From: Nonomuraea aurantiaca
GTDB lineage: Bacteria > Actinomycetota > Actinomycetes > Streptosporangiales > Streptosporangiaceae
DNA length: 64,000 nucleotides
Assembly (NCBI RefSeq): GCF_020215705.1
Contig: NZ_JAIWNB010000027.1
Span: forward strand, 1-64,000
Direction of reading: 5' to 3'
In this document: in pieces, positions 44,909 through 51,964 of the stretch
Position numbering within the stretch: the stretch's first letter is position 1
Layout: each line of letters begins with the position of its first letter
The notes under the pieces: model-generated
What the model was told of the DNA's origin: nothing
Databases searched by the model: none
The model's input: only the letters and a program-made list of their open reading frames with translations
Program-made: the position numbers and the translations under genes

Positions 44909-45982
44909 ATGGCGACCCGCCGCTCCGCCGCCAAACGCCACGGCCTGCCCTCGATCGTGCAACTGCGGCTCACACCCGCCCCGGCCCAGGCCCACGCGCT
45001 GGCCGCAGCGGTGCTGTTGTGCAATCAGGCGGCCACTGTCGTCTCCCGCCTGGCGTGGCAGCACCGGGTCTTCGCGGTGGTGGAGTTGCATCGGCTGGCC
45101 TACTACGAGGTGCGCGGGCAGGTGGCCGGGCTGGGCGCGCAAGCGGCCGTGCGGGCGATCGCCCGGGTCGCCGGCGCCTACGCCAACCGGCGTTCCACCA
45201 AGAAACGCGCGCACATCTTCCGCCCGCACGTCTACCGGCGCGGGGTGTGGCTGCTGCACGTCGCGCTCACCCTGCCCGCACCGGCGGTACGCGAGCCGGT
45301 CGGCGGCTTCGTCGGGATGGATCAAGAGGTGGCCAACCTGGCGGTCACCTCCGACGGCGCGGTGCTGCCCGGCCCCGTCCTGGCCGGGCCGGTGGGCGGT
45401 AACGGCCACGTCCGCACCCTGCGGGAGCGACGCCACCGCCAACGCCGACGCCTGCAGAAGAAGGGCACTTCTGCGGCGCGGCGGGTGCTGCGCCGCCTGT
45501 CCGGGCGTGAGCGCCGGATGATGACCGACCTCAACCACCAAATCTCGACGTTCGTGGTGCGTGAAGCCGAACGCACCGGCCGTGGTGTCGCCCTGGAGGA
45601 TCTGCAGGGTATCCGCGGCCGGGTAAGGGCTCATCGGTTCCAGCGGCGCACCTTGCACAGCTGGGCGTTCGCCCGGCAGATCGCGTTCACCCGCTACAAG
45701 GCCGCTCGCGCCGCGATCGCCTTCGTGTTGGTCGACCCCGCGTATACGTCGCAGGCGTGTCCGGAGCGCGGGCATATCAGCAGGGCGAGCCGGCCGGCGC
45801 GGGGCCGGTTCGTCTGCACCAGGTGTGGCCTCGCTGGGCACGCCGACCACATCGCGGCCCGCAACATCGCCACACGCGGCGTCGCGGGCTGGGCTGCTGT
45901 CAACCAGCCACACGCTACCGACCTCCCCTCAGCCAGACGGGACCGTGAGAGCAAACCACCGGCTTCACCTGGCGGTAGTTGA
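44909..45982 (+). mobile_element. tnpB: Orphan TnpB (IS1341-type RNA-guided nuclease gene)
   Basis: 357 residues; ATG 44909 with GGAGG at six bases. The RuvC triad is complete: Asp138 in GMDQEVANLAVTSDG, Glu230 in GVALEDLQGIRGR and Asp313 in GHADHIAARNIA. The zinc ribbon has CTRCG (303-306) but the first pair reads CPERG (Cys284, Arg287) where CPECG is expected, so one ligand is lost. No tnpA (Y1 transposase) is nearby, so it cannot move by itself. TnpB proteins cut DNA guided by an RNA made from the 3' end of their own gene. Insertion lies between tdh and an oxidoreductase gene. Confidence 0.9.
45956..45975 (+). ncRNA. Hairpin at the tnpB 3' end, candidate omega-RNA scaffold
   Basis: CCACCGG (45956-45962) pairs with CTGGCGG (45969-45975) with one mismatch and one wobble around CTTCAC, just before the tnpB stop (45980-45982). 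In known systems the omega RNA overlaps the end of tnpB and its guide follows the right end. The exact 3' boundary and guide are not determined; only the hairpin is seen. Confidence 0.4.
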
Positions 45983-46171
45983 TGACTCCAACTCTCCCCT
46001 GCCCCGAACCTAACGCACTGTGCCTGCTCGCTTAGGGACGTGTCCATCGAGGGATTCTTAAGTGCCCCCACAGCTCCCCTTCACGCCCGCCGTCACCTCT
46101 TCAAGGGGCATGCCCGATCTCGCACCATTCACGGTGGTTATTTGCATAAACGAGCGCTAGCCTCTCAAGAC

Positions 46172-47365
46172 GTGGACATCGTCACTGGAGTGGAAGACCT
46201 GCGCATCGGAGTCATCGGCCTCGGCATGCGCGCGGACCTGGCCCGCTACGCCCATCGACCGGGCCAGGGCTCGGTCGTGACCGCGCTCTGCGACACCGAC
46301 CCGGCGGTGCTGAAGAGTCAGGCCGGGCGGTTCGAGGCGGAGTTCCTCACCGAGGACTACCGCCGGCTGCTCGACCGCGACGACCTCGACGCGGTCATCG
46401 TCGTCACCCCCGACGACACGCACGAGCGCGTCGCGATCGACTGCCTGGAGGCCGGTAAGGCCGTCTATCTGGAGAAGCCGCTGGCCATCACCGTGGAGGG
46501 CTGCGACAACGTCCTGCGCGCGGCCAGGCGTACCGGGACCCGGCTGTACGTCGGGCACAACATGCGCCACATGGGCGTGGTCCGGCTGATGCGCGACATC
46601 ATCCAGCAGGGCGTCATCGGCGAGCCGAAGACGGTCTGGGTGCGCCACTTCGTGTCCTACGGCGGCGACTTCTACTTCAAGGACTGGCACGCCGACCGCA
46701 CCCGGACCACGGGCCTGCTCCTGCAGAAGGCCGCGCACGACCTCGACGTGATCCACTGGCTGGCCGGCGGCTACACGACCAGGGTGAACGCCCTCGGCGA
46801 CCTCATGCTCTACGGCGACCTGCCGCGCCGCGAGCCGGGCACGCCCCGGCCGGAGAGCTGGCTGCGCGAGTACGAGTGGCCGCCCACCAGCCGCGCCGAC
46901 CTCAACCACGTCGTCGACGTCGAGGACGTGTCGGTGATGAACATGCGCCTCGACAACGGCGTCATCGCCGCCTACCAGCAGTGCCACTTCACCCCCGACT
47001 ACGTGCGCAACTACACGGTCATCGGCACGGAGGGCCGGCTGGAGAACTTCGGTGACGGCCCCGGCGACACGGTCAAGGTCTGGAACACCGGACCGTCGGG
47101 CTACCGGGGGGACGGCGACATCGCGTACCGGGTGCCCGACGCCAACGGCTCGCACGGCGGCGCCGACACGGACATCATGCGAGAGTTCTTGGGGTTCGTC
47201 CGGGACGGCGGGGTCACCGACACCTCTCCGGTGGCCGCGCGGATGAGCGTCGCCGCCGGTTACATGGCCACGATGTCACTGCGCGACGGTGGCATGCCGT
47301 ACGACGTCCCGCCGCTCGACCCGGACCTGGCGGCCTACTTCGACCGGGGACAGCTGGAACTCTGA
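46172..47365 (+). CDS. Gfo/Idh/MocA family oxidoreductase
   Basis: About 397 residues from GTG 46172; GTG 46190 is an alternative and neither has a clear ribosome site. The Rossmann N-terminus reads LRIGVIGLGMRADLARYAHR, then DLDAVIVVTPDDTHERVAID and the catalytic EKP in AVYLEKPLAIT. The C-terminal alpha/beta domain carries GLLLQKAAHDLDVIHWLAGG, including the HDxD pair. These enzymes oxidise or epimerise sugars and inositols with NAD(P). The 189-base region between tnpB and this gene holds no gene. A reading up to 46040 adds 44 low-quality residues. Confidence 0.9.
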   Translation: MDIVTGVEDLRIGVIGLGMRADLARYAHRPGQGSVVTALCDTDPAVLKSQAGRFEAEFLTEDYRRLLDRDDLDAVIVVTPDDTHERVAIDCLEAGKAVYLEKPLAITVEGCDNVLRAARRTGTRLYVGHNMRHMGVVRLMRDIIQQGVIGEPKTVWVRHFVSYGGDFYFKDWHADRTRTTGLLLQKAAHDLDVIHWLAGGYTTRVNALGDLMLYGDLPRREPGTPRPESWLREYEWPPTSRADLNHVVDVEDVSVMNMRLDNGVIAAYQQCHFTPDYVRNYTVIGTEGRLENFGDGPGDTVKVWNTGPSGYRGDGDIAYRVPDANGSHGGADTDIMREFLGFVRDGGVTDTSPVAARMSVAAGYMATMSLRDGGMPYDVPPLDPDLAAYFDRGQLEL

Positions 47366-47389
47366 CGCGCGGCCGGACAGTCCCTCTAT

Positions 47390-47577
47390 GTGGATATGTC
47401 GACACGTGCCCTGATACGCGCCGGGGAAAAGGCGGCCTTCGCAGCTCTTCGACGACTACGCGAAGGCCGTGTACAACCATGGTGGCGGTCGTGGCGGGCA
47501 TCTGGGCGCGCGTCGCCGAGGGCCCGGTCGCCGACTGCACGCTGGTCGACACGACGGACGCGCCGCTGTCGCACTGA
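47390..47577 (+). pseudogene. Relic of an ECF sigma factor N-terminus
   Basis: A frame from GTG 47390 encodes GEKAAFAAL, and one base out of frame at 47445-47480 lies LFDDYAKAVYNH, together the classical region 2 start of sigma-70 factors (AFxxLFDxYAxAVYNH). After His the similarity ends; ATG 47479 opens an unrelated 32-codon frame to 47577. I read this as a frameshifted, truncated sigma gene fused to a remnant of something else. It fills the 269-base gap between two converging genes. Confidence 0.55.
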
Positions 47578-47634
47578 GCACACGGGGGCGCCGGCCGTAC
47601 GCGGTCAGCCGGGGTAGGCAGTTCGGGTGAGCGG

Positions 47635-48465
47635 TCATTCGGGGTAGGCGGTGCTGAGGGTCAGCTCCTTCCACCCGTCGAAGTCGCTGCGGAGTCTGTC
47701 GAGCTTGGCGTTCGCGACGTTCAGGGCGTCCCCACCCAGAAGCAGGCGCAGCGGCGGGTTCTCCGAACGCACCACGGTGAGAATGGCCTCGGCGGCGCGC
47801 TTCGGGTCGCCGGGCTGGCTCCCGTACGTCCCCAGGGTGGCCTCCCGGCGCCGGCCGGCGGTCTCGGAGTAGTCGTCGATGCGGGTCTCCGACTGCCGCA
47901 TCGAGGGCCCCGACCAGTTCGTACGGAACCCGCCGGGTTCGACGATGGTCACCTTTATGCCGAGCGGCGCCACCTCCGCCGCGAGCGACTCCGACAGTCC
48001 CTCGACCGCGAACTTGGTGGCGTGGTAGTAACCGGTGGCCCCGAAAGCGGCAAGACCGCCGACCGAGGACACGTTGAGGATGTGGCCGTGCCGCCTGGCC
48101 CGCATGCCGGGCAGCACCGCCTTGGTGAGGGACACGAGCCCGAAGACGTTGGCTTCGAACAGCTCGCGTACCTGCCCGTCCTCGCCCTCCTCGATCGCCG
48201 CCAGGTAGCCGTAGCCCGCGTTGTTGACCAGCACGTCGATGCGGCCGAAGACCTCCTCGGCCCGCTGGACGGCCGCCGCGACCTGCGCGGGCTCGGTGAC
48301 GTCCAGGGCCAGGGCGAGGGCTCGGTCGCCGTGCCCGGCCACGATGTCGGCGACCTGGTCCGGGTCGCGGGCGGTCACCACGGCCCGCTCGCCCCGGTCG
48401 AGGACGAGCGTGGCCAGTTCCCGGCCGAAGCCGGTGGAGCATCCGGTGATGAACCAGACAGACAT
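47635..48465 (-). CDS. Short-chain dehydrogenase/reductase
   Basis: 276 residues, classical SDR. Cofactor loop TGCSTGFGRELA, NNAG motif VLVNNAGYGYLAA, catalytic Ser in ILNVSSVGGLAAF and YxxxK in YYHATKFAVEGL. The pattern VWFITGCSTGFGRELA is that of a large actinobacterial oxidoreductase group of unknown substrate. The start ATG 48465 has AGGAAAAG upstream, and a two-base gap separates it from the XRE regulator stop, making a regulator-enzyme operon. Confidence 0.92.
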   Translation of the reverse strand: MSVWFITGCSTGFGRELATLVLDRGERAVVTARDPDQVADIVAGHGDRALALALDVTEPAQVAAAVQRAEEVFGRIDVLVNNAGYGYLAAIEEGEDGQVRELFEANVFGLVSLTKAVLPGMRARRHGHILNVSSVGGLAAFGATGYYHATKFAVEGLSESLAAEVAPLGIKVTIVEPGGFRTNWSGPSMRQSETRIDDYSETAGRRREATLGTYGSQPGDPKRAAEAILTVVRSENPPLRLLLGGDALNVANAKLDRLRSDFDGWKELTLSTAYPE

Positions 48466-48467
48466 GA

Positions 48468-49325
48468 TTACTTTTCCTGTTCGGTCATAGTGATGTCGCG
48501 CATCACGGGTGTGGCGGTGATGCTGCCCAGCAGGGACAGCGCCTGCTCGGAGGGGCTGCCGGGCTCGGCCTGATAGACGACGAGCTGCTGGCCGGGGGCA
48601 CTGTTGACGGTCAGGGCCTCGTAGCTGAGATCCAGCTCGCCGACCACCGGATGGCGCAACCGCTTGAACTCCGCCGTCTTGCCGCGTACGTCGTGGCGTG
48701 CCCACAGGCGGGCGAAGTCGGCGCTCTTGAGCGACAGCTCACCGACCAGGTCGGTCAGGCGGGGATCGTCCAGATCCGCGCCGGCGGTGGCCCGCAGGGA
48801 CGCGACGCAGTCCCGCGTGACCTTCGGCCAGTCGCGGTAGAAGTCACGGGCCTGCGGATCGAGGAACACCGTCCGGACCAGGCTGCGGTCGCCCAGCCAG
48901 CCGAACAGCGCCGCGCCGAGCGCGTTGCCGGCCAGTACGTCCATGTAGCGCCCGAGTACCAGAGCCGGGGTGTCCGGCCAGCGCTCCATCAGCCGGACCA
49001 GACCCGGACTGACCCGCTCGGGGCGCCCGGCCCGCCGCCTGCGCCGCGGCTCCGGTCGGGCCAGCTCGTGCAGGTGCGCGACGGCGTCCTCCTCCAGGAT
49101 CAGCGCGGTCGCCAGCGCCTCGAGCACCTGCGCCGACGGATGCTTGTCGCGGCCCTGCTCCAGGCGGATGTAGTAGTCAGTGCTGACGCCGGCCAGCATC
49201 GCGACCTCTTCCCGGCGCATCCCGGGCGTACGGCGGAGCCCGGCGGCGGGCATCCCGTGCGATTCGGGCCGGGCCAGCTCCCGTCGCGCTCGCAGGAACT
49301 CACCCAGACGATTGGCACTGTCCAT
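48468..49325 (-). CDS. XRE family regulator with MmyB-like ligand domain
   Basis: 285 residues. N-terminal helix-turn-helix: LGEFLRARRELARPESHGMP then RREEVAMLAGVSTDYYIRLE, and QGRDKHPSAQVLEALATALI. C-terminal MmyB-like PAS domain: DTPALVLGRYMDVLAGNALG, then DPRLTDLVGELSLKSADFAR and LRHPVVGELDLSYEALTVNS, as in lipid-binding actinobacterial regulators that control a neighbouring SDR. Upstream, CCTGG-AGA-CCAGG at 49346-49358 is a small dyad that could be its operator. Coupled to the SDR gene. Confidence 0.92.
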   Translation of the reverse strand: MDSANRLGEFLRARRELARPESHGMPAAGLRRTPGMRREEVAMLAGVSTDYYIRLEQGRDKHPSAQVLEALATALILEEDAVAHLHELARPEPRRRRRAGRPERVSPGLVRLMERWPDTPALVLGRYMDVLAGNALGAALFGWLGDRSLVRTVFLDPQARDFYRDWPKVTRDCVASLRATAGADLDDPRLTDLVGELSLKSADFARLWARHDVRGKTAEFKRLRHPVVGELDLSYEALTVNSAPGQQLVVYQAEPGSPSEQALSLLGSITATPVMRDITMTEQEK

Positions 49326-49419
49326 ATTTCGAGGTTAGGCGCCGGCCTGGAGACCAGGGTGGACCTGCCACTCCCAGGCTGTGTGGTGCGGAGCTGGGGT
49401 ACCTGGCTTGGAAAAGCCG

Positions 49420-49452
49420 TTCTAACTGTGCAACACTGTTGCACAGTTAGAA
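49420..49452. promoter_or_regulatory. 33-bp near-perfect palindrome immediately before a HicA-like gene
   Basis: TTCTAACTGTGCAACA (49420-49435) and TGTTGCACAGTTAGAA (49437-49452) are exact reverse complements around a single C. The right end is one base from ATG 49454. The size and symmetry fit an operator for a dimeric or tetrameric regulator, most simply the DNA-binding protein encoded at 49704. As RNA it would form a very stable hairpin touching the start codon. Local base composition is much lower in GC than the neighbourhood. Confidence 0.85.
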
Positions 49453-49453
49453 C

Positions 49454-49707
49454 ATGGTTGGGCGAGGAAGACATCAGCACAACGAGATCAACGCGGTGCT
49501 CAAGGCAATCCGCAAGATCAATAGCGCTCTCACCGTCGAGGAGGACCACAACGGGCATCGCTGGGGCTGGAGCACCTGCCAATGCGGAGAAAACCGTTCA
49601 CGATCAACTGCACGCCCCGGAATCCAGGTGTCCATGCCAAGCAGATCCGCCAATGGCTCACTCGGCACCTCGAGTGCAAAAGCGACGATCAAGAGGGGAC
49701 ATCATGA
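49454..49707 (+). pseudogene. HicA-like toxin-type gene, interrupted by a frameshift
   Basis: The frame from ATG 49454 gives INAVLKAIRKINSALTVEED, HNGHRWGWSTCQCGE, like the first half of small HicA-type proteins (GHRWG then CxC). The expected second half, TINCTPRNPGVHAKQIRQW, lies in another frame (codons from 49582, ATGCGG) and ends at TGA 49705-49707, overlapping the next ATG (ATGA). The break is near GAAAAC at 49589-49594 and needs a -1 shift. Either a mutation, a base-call error or programmed slippage explains it. HicA proteins are RNA-binding mRNA interferases. Confidence 0.6.
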
Positions 49708-50294
49708 CTAGCTGGGATTTCCAGGTCATGCTCAACCGCGAGCCGGACGCTGCCGAGTTCGACCGGCTCCACGAGGCGGGCATGGATGACTGCGCGCTGG
49801 TCGGGGGCGCACAGCCTTACTTCATGTGTGATCGTGAGGCGGACAGCCTGTTGGAGGCCATCATGTCCGTGTTCATCCAGATGAGCACGGTCGACAAGCT
49901 GTGGGCCGTTGGCGTGGGGCACGATGACGCGGTGACGCTCGGAGACGCGGCCAGGCGGCACGGTGGCCGCACGCAGGCCAGCTTCCGCCAGCTGGCGAGC
50001 GGGCAGCGCGGGCCCGGCGGCTTCCCGGCTCCGCTCATTGAGGCCGACAACGTCAGCGTCTACTCCTGGGCGGAGATCTCCGAGTGGCTACGCACCGAGC
50101 TGGGCGACGATGTCCCGCAGGCGAACGGGGACGTCATCCTGGCCGACGCCACAGTCAAGCTGGCCTGCCGGGCAAATTCCCTGCATCGCATGTCCCAGAT
50201 GCGGGACCTGCTGGAAGTGGCGTGCCGTCCCTTTCCGACCGAACCCAAGTCCGAACCCAGGTCTGAGGCCAAGTCCGAGGCGAGAGTCGCCTGA
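49704..50294 (+). CDS. Putative DNA-binding partner protein (antitoxin-like)
   Basis: 196 residues; GAGGGG lies upstream of ATG 49704. The middle has a likely helix-turn-helix: LGDAARRHGGRTQASFRQLA, SGQRGPGGFPAP, then VYSWAEISEWLRTELG. The N-terminal part (FQVMLNREPDAAEFDRLHEA, DREADSLLEAIMSVF) resembles proteins found next to HicA-like genes in actinomycetes. The C-terminal tail has a KSEPRSE/AKSEA repeat of charged residues. Its start overlaps the corrected stop of the preceding gene, as in toxin-antitoxin operons. Assignment as antitoxin or autorepressor is inference. Confidence 0.7.
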   Translation: MTSWDFQVMLNREPDAAEFDRLHEAGMDDCALVGGAQPYFMCDREADSLLEAIMSVFIQMSTVDKLWAVGVGHDDAVTLGDAARRHGGRTQASFRQLASGQRGPGGFPAPLIEADNVSVYSWAEISEWLRTELGDDVPQANGDVILADATVKLACRANSLHRMSQMRDLLEVACRPFPTEPKSEPRSEAKSEARVA

Positions 50295-50296
50295 CC

Positions 50297-50327
50297 GGTG
50301 CCCGTCGGCGTGAGCGTGGCGGGCACC
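50297..50327 (+). terminator. Terminator hairpin after the HicA-like pair
   Basis: GGTGCCCG (50297-50304) pairs with CGGGCACC (50320-50327) around a 15-base loop that itself can pair partly (GCGTGAGCGT). It lies two bases after the stop of the gene at 49704. Only two T follow. Confidence 0.65.
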
Positions 50328-50352
50328 TTGGTCGGCGGGCGTCCTGACCGCC

Positions 50353-50374
50353 ACGCCCCACACCAGCGGGGCGT
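50353..50374 (-). terminator. Terminator hairpin after the SPFH gene
   Basis: ACGCCCC (50353-50359) and GGGGCGT (50368-50374) form a perfect 7-bp stem with an 8-base loop, 11 bases beyond the SPFH stop on the minus strand. No T-run follows. It converges with the hairpin at 50297. Confidence 0.6.
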
Positions 50375-50384
50375 CTCGGCCCGG

Positions 50385-51464
50385 TCAGCGCTCCTGATGC
50401 TCCTTCTCCAGGTCCGTGAGCGCGACCGACGGGTCCTCCACCCCTTGCGTGAGCTGGCGCGGCCCGTTGGGGCTCTCGGCTTCCTGGGCGTCGGCCACGG
50501 CCTCCGCCGCCGCCTCCGATGCCCTGGCGACCTCCTCGTCCGCCGCCGAGCTGCCCGGCGTCTCGTCCCGCGTCGCCGCCGACCTGGGCAGCGCCTCCGT
50601 GAACGCCTTGGACACGCCCTGCAGCGCTGAGGTGACCTCGCTGGGAATCACCCAGAACGTGTTGCCGGGGCTCTGCGCGAGCTGCGGCAGCATCTGCAGA
50701 TACTGGTAGGCGAGCAGCTGGGGGTCGGGGTCGTTGCGGTGGACCGCCTGGAAGACCTGGTCGATGGCCCGCGACTGGCCCTCGGCCTGCAGGATGGCGG
50801 CGGTGCGCTGGCCTTCGGCACGCAGGATGGCGCTCTGCTTGTCGCCCTCGGCGGTGAGGATCTGCGACTGGCGCTGGCCCTCGGCGTTGAGGACGGCCGC
50901 CCGCTTGTCCCGCTCGGCCCGCATCTGCTTCTCCATCGCGTCCTTGATGGTCTTCGGCGGGTCGATCGCCTTGACCTCCACGCGGTTGACGCGGATGCCC
51001 CACTTGCCGGTGGCCTCGTCGAGCACGCCGCGCAGCTGGCTGTTGATGGTGTCGCGGGAGGTGAGCGTCTTCTCCAGGTCCATGGCGCCGATGACGTTAC
51101 GCATGGTGGTGACGGTGAGCTGTTCTATCGCCTGAAGGTAGTTGGCGATCTCGTAGGCCGCCGCCCGGGGATCGGTGACCTGGAAGTAGAGGACGTTGTC
51201 GATCTCGACGACCAGGTTGTCCTCGGTGATGACCGGTTGCGGGCGGAAGGTCACGACCTGCTCGCGCAGGTCGATCATCGGGTAGACGCGGTCGATGTAC
51301 GGGATGACGAAGTTGAGTCCGGGCTTGAGCGTACGGTTGTAGCGGCCGAGGCGCTCGACGTTGCGGGCGCGTGCCTGGGGCACGATCCGCACGGCCTTGA
51401 GCACCGTGAACACCGCGAAGAGTATGACGAGCAGTCCGACGACCAACAGCGGATCCATGGTCAC
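50385..51464 (-). CDS. SPFH/Band 7 (stomatin-like) membrane protein
   Basis: 359 residues. One N-terminal membrane helix (LLVVGLLVILFAVFTVLKAV), the Band 7 domain at about 25-190 (RNVERLGRYNRTLKPGLNFV, then VVTFRPQPVITEDNLVVEID), and a helical region with tandem AEG repeats (AEGQRQSQILTAEGDKQSAI) that drives oligomerisation. The C-terminal 60 residues are acidic and disordered. SPFH proteins form membrane cages and partner with NfeD proteins; here the NfeD gene overlaps upstream by four bases (GTGA). ATG 51458 is an alternative start. Confidence 0.93.
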   Translation of the reverse strand: MTMDPLLVVGLLVILFAVFTVLKAVRIVPQARARNVERLGRYNRTLKPGLNFVIPYIDRVYPMIDLREQVVTFRPQPVITEDNLVVEIDNVLYFQVTDPRAAAYEIANYLQAIEQLTVTTMRNVIGAMDLEKTLTSRDTINSQLRGVLDEATGKWGIRVNRVEVKAIDPPKTIKDAMEKQMRAERDKRAAVLNAEGQRQSQILTAEGDKQSAILRAEGQRTAAILQAEGQSRAIDQVFQAVHRNDPDPQLLAYQYLQMLPQLAQSPGNTFWVIPSEVTSALQGVSKAFTEALPRSAATRDETPGSSAADEEVARASEAAAEAVADAQEAESPNGPRQLTQGVEDPSVALTDLEKEHQER

Positions 51465-51892
51465 TCCCGGGGATATACGAGGGCCGTGGCGCCCTCGATC
51501 TCGATGACATCGACGGTCGCCCCCGTGGGGATCACCAGGGTCTCGTCATAGGCGCGCGCGGACCACTCCTCGCCGCCGATGCGTACTCTGCCGTCCCTGC
51601 CGGTGACCTCCGACACTACGTACGCCTGCTTGCCGAGCAGTGCTTCCACGCCGAAGCGCTGCAGCTGTGGCTGCCGGATGTGGCGCATGGCGATCGGCCG
51701 GATCACGATCAGACCGGCCGTGGAAGACAGGGCGAAGACCAGCAGTTGCAGGGGGACGGGCAGCCCGATGGCGGCGGTCGCCGCAGTGAGGAGAGCGGCC
51801 GCGCCGAGCAGCCCGAGCGCCGCGGTGACGGTGAAGATCTCCGCCACGCCGAGGACGACTGCCAGGATTATCCAGATGATCCATTCATCCAT
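51461..51892 (-). CDS. NfeD family membrane protein
   Basis: 143 residues. A short helix, then two or three hydrophobic helices (IIWIILAVVLGVAEIFTVTA, ALLTAATAAIGLPVPLQLLV), and a C-terminal OB-fold (ALLGKQAYVVSEVTGRDGRV, RIGGEEWSARAYDE, GATVDVIEIEGATALV). This is the short NfeD1b form that pairs with SPFH proteins and lacks the serine protease domain. Leads the nfeD-SPFH operon on the minus strand. Confidence 0.93.
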   Translation of the reverse strand: MDEWIIWIILAVVLGVAEIFTVTAALGLLGAAALLTAATAAIGLPVPLQLLVFALSSTAGLIVIRPIAMRHIRQPQLQRFGVEALLGKQAYVVSEVTGRDGRVRIGGEEWSARAYDETLVIPTGATVDVIEIEGATALVYPRE

Positions 51893-51964
51893 GCTCCGGC
51901 CCTCCTGATGGCATAACGGGCCTGTGTGCTCGCCTGGTTCCCCCCTCCTACCGTAATGCCGGAA

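Noticed and set aside
44909-45982. TnpB as a nuclease-dead TldR-type repressor
   Set aside because: All three RuvC acidic residues are present, so the dead-repressor idea is not supported.
44778-46171. Terminal inverted repeats and target-site duplication of a classical IS
   Set aside because: None could be found; IS200/IS605-type elements lack them, and element borders stay undefined.
46040-46171. N-terminal extension of the Gfo/Idh protein
   Set aside because: No ribosome site and the residues do not fit the family; the Rossmann fold begins after 46190.
48651-49703. Upstream extension of the DNA-binding protein frame
   Set aside because: Overlaps the XRE gene antisense and the palindrome; a proper ribosome site exists at 49704.
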